DNA from: CAZCPB01 sp044223975
Lineage (GTDB): Bacteria; Planctomycetota; Phycisphaerae; Phycisphaerales; UBA1924
DNA length: 25,510 nucleotides
Direction of reading: 5' to 3'
Assembly (NCBI GenBank): GCA_044223975.1
Contig: JBGALI010000034.1
Location: 1-25,510 of the forward strand
A model generated the notes under the pieces. That model did no database searches. It was not told the origin of the DNA and saw only the letters and a list, made by a program, of their open reading frames with translations. A program made the translations under genes and the position numbers. This document shows positions 21,989 to 25,510 of the stretch, in pieces. Positions within the stretch are counted from its first letter, which is position 1. Every line of letters starts with the position of its first letter.

Positions 21989-23071
21989 TCAGCAGCCCGC
22001 GAGCCAGTGCGGCACGTACAAGTCAAAGTCCATGCCGTTCACAAATCCGTCGCCGTTGAAATCGCAGTACCGCGCGCCGGCCTCGAAGTCCGACACGAAC
22101 GCGTCGAAGTCGTCCCCGTTGACGAAGCCGTCGCCGTTGTAGTCGCCCCAGCACTCGACCGTGTACAGCTCGCCCGGAGTCACCCCAAGCTCGGTATAGA
22201 TGTCGAGCGGATCGACCGGCGTGTATGCTTTGGGCAGACAGTACGCGTGGAAACTCCGCACCGTCCGCGCGTACGTGTCGCGCGGCGTCTCGCCGAACTG
22301 CGGCACCAAGGGTCGATGGAACCAGCACCGCATCTCGGGCCGCGGGCTGGGGTAGAACTGGTACTGGGTCAGGCCGGTGCTCAGGAACAGCTCGGTGACG
22401 TCGATCCCGTACGTCCACTGCGCGGGGAACGCGATGTCCCACACCGGCTCGAGGTGCTGGACGCGCGTCTGGCGTCGCTGATCGATCATCGCCTGCTGCC
22501 ACGGCTTGCACCCGATCGCTTCCCACGCGTCCTCGTCGAACGCCGCGGCCTGCGCATTGAGAATCGCCTGATCAGACGACGACAGCGAATTGCCGGTGGG
22601 GAGCGCCTGATACGCGCACAGGCGCGGCATGGGAAGGTGGTTCGTCCGAGCGGCCAGGATCGCCGAATGCAGCGCCGTGCGCCGCGCCGGATCGATGCCG
22701 CCGAACCGGTAATCCTCGATCGGCTCGGGACGCCAACGGTACGGGTGCTTCAGAATCACCAGCGTCACGCCCATCGCCGCGGCCTTGCTCAGGTGCTGGG
22801 TCACCAGCCATTGGGCCGCGTCGGTGACCGATCGCTGCGTCATGTTCTGCGAGAACTGCGAGGCGTGTGCGATGTCGAGCACGGCCACCACCTGCTGCCC
22901 GGCGAGCGCTCCCGCACCCTCACGCGGCAATTCCGGAGAGGCCGGCAGGACGGACTGGGGAGGTGCCTCGGCACAGGATTGGAAAACCTCGGGTTGGAAC
23001 ATCACCGGGCGTGACGGGAACCCGGCGATTCCGGCGGCCACACCGCAGATGAGGGCAATGAACTTCAACAC
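21989..23071 (-). CDS. Secreted protein with tandem dockerin-like C-terminus, antisense within the ribosomal cluster
   Basis: The protein has 360 residues. The GTG at 23071 has AGGAG five bases upstream and starts a short export signal (MLKFIALICGVAAGIAG); an ATG further upstream would hide this signal. Residues ~60-300 form an unrecognised domain: VVAVLDIAHASQFSQNMTQRS, MGVTLVILKHPYRWRPEPIEDY, a region rich in Trp, Pro and Tyr, and WTYGIDVTELFLSTGLTQYQFYPSPRPE. The last ~50 residues have two strong calcium-loop motifs (DYNGDGFVNGDDFD and DFNGDGFVNGMDFD), the best dockerin matches in the window, and end in Leu-Ala-Gly-Cys. It lies between rplJ and rplL on the other strand. Codon use looks like the neighbours, so no recent foreign origin is evident. 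Confidence 0.87.
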   Translation of the reverse strand: MLKFIALICGVAAGIAGFPSRPVMFQPEVFQSCAEAPPQSVLPASPELPREGAGALAGQQVVAVLDIAHASQFSQNMTQRSVTDAAQWLVTQHLSKAAAMGVTLVILKHPYRWRPEPIEDYRFGGIDPARRTALHSAILAARTNHLPMPRLCAYQALPTGNSLSSSDQAILNAQAAAFDEDAWEAIGCKPWQQAMIDQRRQTRVQHLEPVWDIAFPAQWTYGIDVTELFLSTGLTQYQFYPSPRPEMRCWFHRPLVPQFGETPRDTYARTVRSFHAYCLPKAYTPVDPLDIYTELGVTPGELYTVECWGDYNGDGFVNGDDFDAFVSDFEAGARYCDFNGDGFVNGMDFDLYVPHWLAGC

Positions 23072-23533
23072 GGTAACTCCTGAGCATCCGGTCTGGACTC
23101 GCGGCCGGACCAGGTCCGGCGCGAATCGTGCTGGACGCGTGCTTTGAGCGATGCACTCCGTCAACGACAGCGAGCCCAGCGTCGACGGCGTTCGCAGGTT
23201 GATCCCGAGTCCACGTCCCTACGGACCGCGGGAACCAAGGGTGCCCACCGGCCCGATAAGTCATTTCGATGAGGGTGTTTACCCGATCGCTGGCCAGAGC
23301 ACAAGCACAATTTACTGCGGGGACTTGTGAGACAGAACAGGATGGCTATGGCGGGGGTCGCTTGATCCCCAGCTTCGGCGGGCGAACAATCCCGGCCCTA
23401 CGCGATCCCCACTGGTCCGCGATTCCCGACTTTCTTGAAAGTTTCGGGGCGGATTAAAAGACCGGGTGTGCCGGTCCCACTGGGGGCGAGGGAATGTTCC
23501 GACGGCGACTGCCGCGGACGAAAGGTGGATGAC
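23072..23533 (+). other. Long intergenic region upstream of rplL
   Basis: This 462-base stretch separates the start of the antisense gene from rplL. It holds GCCGGAC-CAG-GTCCGGC (23104-23120), an inverted repeat just upstream of the antisense start; a 14-base palindrome ACTTTCTTGAAAGT (23429-23442); and a small hairpin ACCGG/CCGGT (23461-23475). It must contain the rplL promoter, since a terminator closes the rplJ transcript, but no -35/-10 pair stands out; TTGAAA inside the palindrome lacks a well-spaced -10. A 62-codon frame at 23269-23457 has no recognisable features. Confidence 0.6.
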
Positions 23534-23929
23534 ATGTCCGACACGACGTTTGCCAGCAACATCAAGGAACTGGGCGACAAACTGGCCGGCCTGACCCTCA
23601 AGGACGCGGTCGAGCTCGGCAAGTACATGAAGGAAACCTACGGCATCGAGGCTGCCGCGGGCGGCGGCGTGATGATGGCCGCGGCTGCGGCCCCTGCGGC
23701 CAAGGCCGAAGAGAAGACCTCGTTCGACGTGATCCTCAAGGCCGTCGACGCGGCCAAGAAGATCCCCTGCATCAAGGTCGTCCGCGAGGCCACGGGCCTG
23801 GGCCTGGCCGAAGCCAAGGCGTTCGTCGATGCTCCGGGCAAGCCGGTCAAGCAGGGTCTGTCCAAGGAAGATGCGGACAAGCTCAAGAAGGCGCTCGAGG
23901 AAGTCGGCGCCACGGTCGAGCTGGCGTAA
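23534..23929 (+). CDS. rplL: 50S ribosomal protein L7/L12
   Basis: The protein has 131 residues, typical length. It forms the flexible stalk dimers that recruit translation factors. The N-terminal dimerisation helix (about 1-35: KELGDKLAGLTLKDAVELGKYM) is followed by an Ala/Gly-rich hinge (about 43-60) and the C-terminal domain FDVILKAVDAAKKIPCIKVV, TGLGLAEAKAFVDAPGKPVK, then KKALEEVGATVELA. The IPC stretch before IKVVREATG is unusual (V-A-V in most). The ATG at 23534 follows AAAGGTGGATGAC; an upstream ATG at 23435 would add residues unlike the family. It appears to be monocistronic: no gene in the same direction within 1.6 kb upstream and a terminator directly downstream. Confidence 0.97.
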   Translation: MSDTTFASNIKELGDKLAGLTLKDAVELGKYMKETYGIEAAAGGGVMMAAAAAPAAKAEEKTSFDVILKAVDAAKKIPCIKVVREATGLGLAEAKAFVDAPGKPVKQGLSKEDADKLKKALEEVGATVELA

Positions 23930-23979
23930 GCGACCCCCAGAAAGCATGGCCGAACGCGGCATCCTGATGAAATACGAAC

Positions 23980-24014
23980 AGGGCGTGCTCCGAAGGGAGC
24001 ACGCCCTTTCTTTC
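23980..24014 (+). terminator. Intrinsic terminator after rplL
   Basis: A perfect 12-bp stem (23980-23991 pairing with 23996-24007), a GAAG tetraloop, and a T-rich tail TTCTTTCCTT from 24008. It separates rplL from rpoB transcription, or strongly attenuates read-through. Confidence 0.88.
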
Positions 24015-24086
24015 CTTCGGCCGGCGTGCGTGTCCCACCGGTTGGGGGACGTTGGCGTTCTTGACGGGGGCAGTGGTCGGCGCTAG

Positions 24087-24102
24087 TTGGGGTGGTTATA
24101 CT
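24087..24102 (+). promoter_or_regulatory. Possible rpoB promoter (-10 region)
   Basis: TATACT at 24097-24102, preceded by TGG close to an extended -10 arrangement. A TTGACG at 24061 is 30 bases away, too far to be its -35. The 138 bases from here to rpoB include CGCGCTC/GAGCGCG, a hairpin near 24185-24204. A promoter is expected here because of the terminator after rplL. Confidence 0.35.
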
Positions 24103-24239
24103 TGCCGATTCCGGGTTGAGCGGGTGCACGGGCGAGCATGCGGCTCAAAAGTAGAACTATGTAGGTCGTGGTGCGGCGTTGACCGCGCTCCGAGTGAGCG
24201 CGGGACGCTGATGGTGTCTATTCCATCGCGAGGAATTCG

Positions 24240-25510
24240 ATGGCTGCGACGAAAGTGCGCGATTTTTCCAAGCGCGGCGACGCGGTAACCGTCCCGAACC
24301 TCACCGAGGTTCAGACCAACGGCTACGAGCGGTTCCTTCAGCTCGGAAAGGGTCCCCACGATCGGGAGATCCACACCGGCCTGGAGGCGCTGCTGCGCGA
24401 GATCTTCCCCATCAAGAGCTACGACGAGACGATGAGTCTCGAGTACCACTACTACACCCTGGAAGAGCCGAGGTACACCCCCGACGAGTGCCGAGAACTT
24501 CGGCTCACGTACGGCCGGCCCTTCAGAATTGCCCTGCGCCTCAAGCGCGAGGGGCACCCCGACACCCCCGAGGAGGAGATCTATCTCGGGGAATTCCCGA
24601 TCATGATGGGCGGCGGCGAGTTCATCGTGAACGGCGCCGAGCGCGTCATCGTCAGCCAGCTCCACCGCTCGCCGGGCGTCGACTTCTCGATCCTGTCGAG
24701 CGAGGGTGACCGGCCGCTGCACTCGGCCCGCGTCATCCCCGAGCGCGGCTCGTGGATCGAGCTTGAGGTGACCAAGAAGGACGTCCTGGCGATGCGGATC
24801 GACCAGTCGACGAAGCTCGCGGCCACCACGTTCCTGCGCTGCCTCGACGAGAGCGTCTCCAAGACCGAGGACCTGCTCCGCCTCTTCTACGAGGTGACCG
24901 AGATCAAGGCCGAGGCCGTCAAGCCCGACCACTGGGCCGCCGAGAGCGTGATCGACAAGGAGACGGGCGAGGAGCTCGTGCACGTCGGCCGCCAGATCGG
25001 CGACGCCGCCGCGAAGATCACGGCGTCCAACCTCAAGACCGTCCGCGTCATCCAGAACCCCAGCGACGTGCTCATCCTGAACACCGTCGCCGAAGAGAAG
25101 CTCGAGCAGTTCGAGGCCGGTACCGAGTACGAGCGCGGCATGCTGAAGATCTACAGCAAGCTCCGCCCGGGCAACCCGCCCCAGGTCGAGAAGGCCAAGC
25201 AGCTCTTTGCCGAGAAGTTCTTCGACGAGAACCGCTACCGGCTCGGGCGCGTCGGCCGCTTCCGCATCAACCGCAAGTTCGACCTCAACACGCCCGAGGA
25301 CATGATGTTCCTGCGGAGCGAGGACTTCCTGCGGGTGGTGCAGTACATGCTGGACCTGCGGTCCAACCGCCCCGACCCCAAGACCGGCCGCCCGGTCGCG
25401 CAGGTCGACGACATCGACCACCTGGGCAACCGCCGCCTCCGCACGCTCGACGAGCTGGCGGTCGAGGAGCTCCGCAAGGGCTTCCTCAAGCTCCGGCGCA
25501 CCGTCCAGGA
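24240..25510 (+). CDS. rpoB: DNA-directed RNA polymerase beta subunit (3' end outside window)
   Basis: About 423 codons are visible and the frame is open at the window edge; a full protein would be roughly 1,200-1,400 residues. RpoB forms one pincer and part of the active centre of RNA polymerase. The N-terminal lobe is clear: VPNLTEVQTNGYERFL (about 18-33), then GLEALLREIFPIKSYDETMSLEY, then the hallmark FIVNGAERVIVSQLHRSPGVDFS, and later RYRLGRVGRFRINRKF. The segment before FIVNG reads IMMGGGEF, where most bacteria have PLMTxxGTF, a lineage difference. The ATG at 24240 follows GCGAGGAATTCG. It has its own leader after the rplL terminator; rpoC would be expected downstream. Confidence 0.98.
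   Translation, partial: MAATKVRDFSKRGDAVTVPNLTEVQTNGYERFLQLGKGPHDREIHTGLEALLREIFPIKSYDETMSLEYHYYTLEEPRYTPDECRELRLTYGRPFRIALRLKREGHPDTPEEEIYLGEFPIMMGGGEFIVNGAERVIVSQLHRSPGVDFSILSSEGDRPLHSARVIPERGSWIELEVTKKDVLAMRIDQSTKLAATTFLRCLDESVSKTEDLLRLFYEVTEIKAEAVKPDHWAAESVIDKETGEELVHVGRQIGDAAAKITASNLKTVRVIQNPSDVLILNTVAEEKLEQFEAGTEYERGMLKIYSKLRPGNPPQVEKAKQLFAEKFFDENRYRLGRVGRFRINRKFDLNTPEDMMFLRSEDFLRVVQYMLDLRSNRPDPKTGRPVAQVDDIDHLGNRRLRTLDELAVEELRKGFLKLRRTVQ

Noticed and set aside
21989..23071. Recent horizontal insertion or transposon between rplJ and rplL
   Set aside because: No terminal inverted repeats, target duplication or transposase were seen, and base and codon use match the neighbours; an old rearrangement is more likely.
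23269..23457. 62-codon frame upstream of rplL as a leader peptide
   Set aside because: No clear Shine-Dalgarno, no run of regulatory codons, no attenuator structure linked to it.
24061..24102. TTGACG with TATACT as a full rpoB promoter
   Set aside because: The spacer is 30 bases, far beyond what sigma-70-type RNA polymerase uses; only the -10 part was kept at low confidence.
24096..25421. Long minus-strand frame opposite rpoB
   Set aside because: Mirror frame of a strongly biased coding gene; rpoB is certain.

Overview
The window looks like chromosomal DNA of a high-GC planctomycete, probably of the Phycisphaerae. This is inferred from three things: secreted proteins that end in a tandem dockerin-like motif plus a C-terminal Gly-Cys, membrane proteins with a 'CxYD(L/M)RG...CPECG' zinc ribbon, and a flagellin beside housekeeping genes with divergent gene order. 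No mobile element, integrase, CRISPR array or rRNA gene was seen.

Layout. 1-327: 3' end of a secreted Ig/dockerin-like protein. 344-1581 (minus): SMR-family small exporter, tRNA-Gln(CTG) with its own promoter and terminator, and a flavin-reductase-like protein with a His-rich tail. 1793-2355: mraZ with a classic three-box MraZ operator, but without the usual division/cell-wall genes after it. 2359-2753: a gene-free stretch with seven successive hairpins ending in a strong terminator, a candidate structured RNA. 2939-5410: large secreted repeat protein (beta-propeller-like, Ig, dockerin). 5561-8625 (minus): hypothetical protein, exported protein with a degenerate ClpP/NfeD-like domain, and a MalK/UgpC-type ABC ATPase. 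8799-9062: small Pro-rich protein. 9159-11750 (minus): HD hydrolase, zinc-ribbon membrane protein, and a flagellin with a sigma-28-like promoter. 11901-12761: class II glutamine amidotransferase. 12771-13922 (minus): GT4-type glycosyltransferase. 14101-15225: amidohydrolase. 15296-16000 (minus): envelope-associated unknown. 16197-17516: exported TPR protein. 17604-19656: tandem paralogues of unknown function. 19666-19932 (minus): small zinc-ribbon membrane protein. 20131-25510: the rplK-rplA-rplJ / rplL / rpoB ribosomal-RNA polymerase cluster.

The most notable features are (i) the ribosomal stalk operon is split: an antisense gene for a secreted dockerin-like protein sits between rplJ and rplL, and both rplJ and rplL are followed by strong intrinsic terminators; (ii) the unexplained hairpin-rich region downstream of mraZ; and (iii) three unrelated secreted proteins that share the same C-terminal tag ending in Gly-Cys. 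All calls come from reading the sequence; no database searches were possible.
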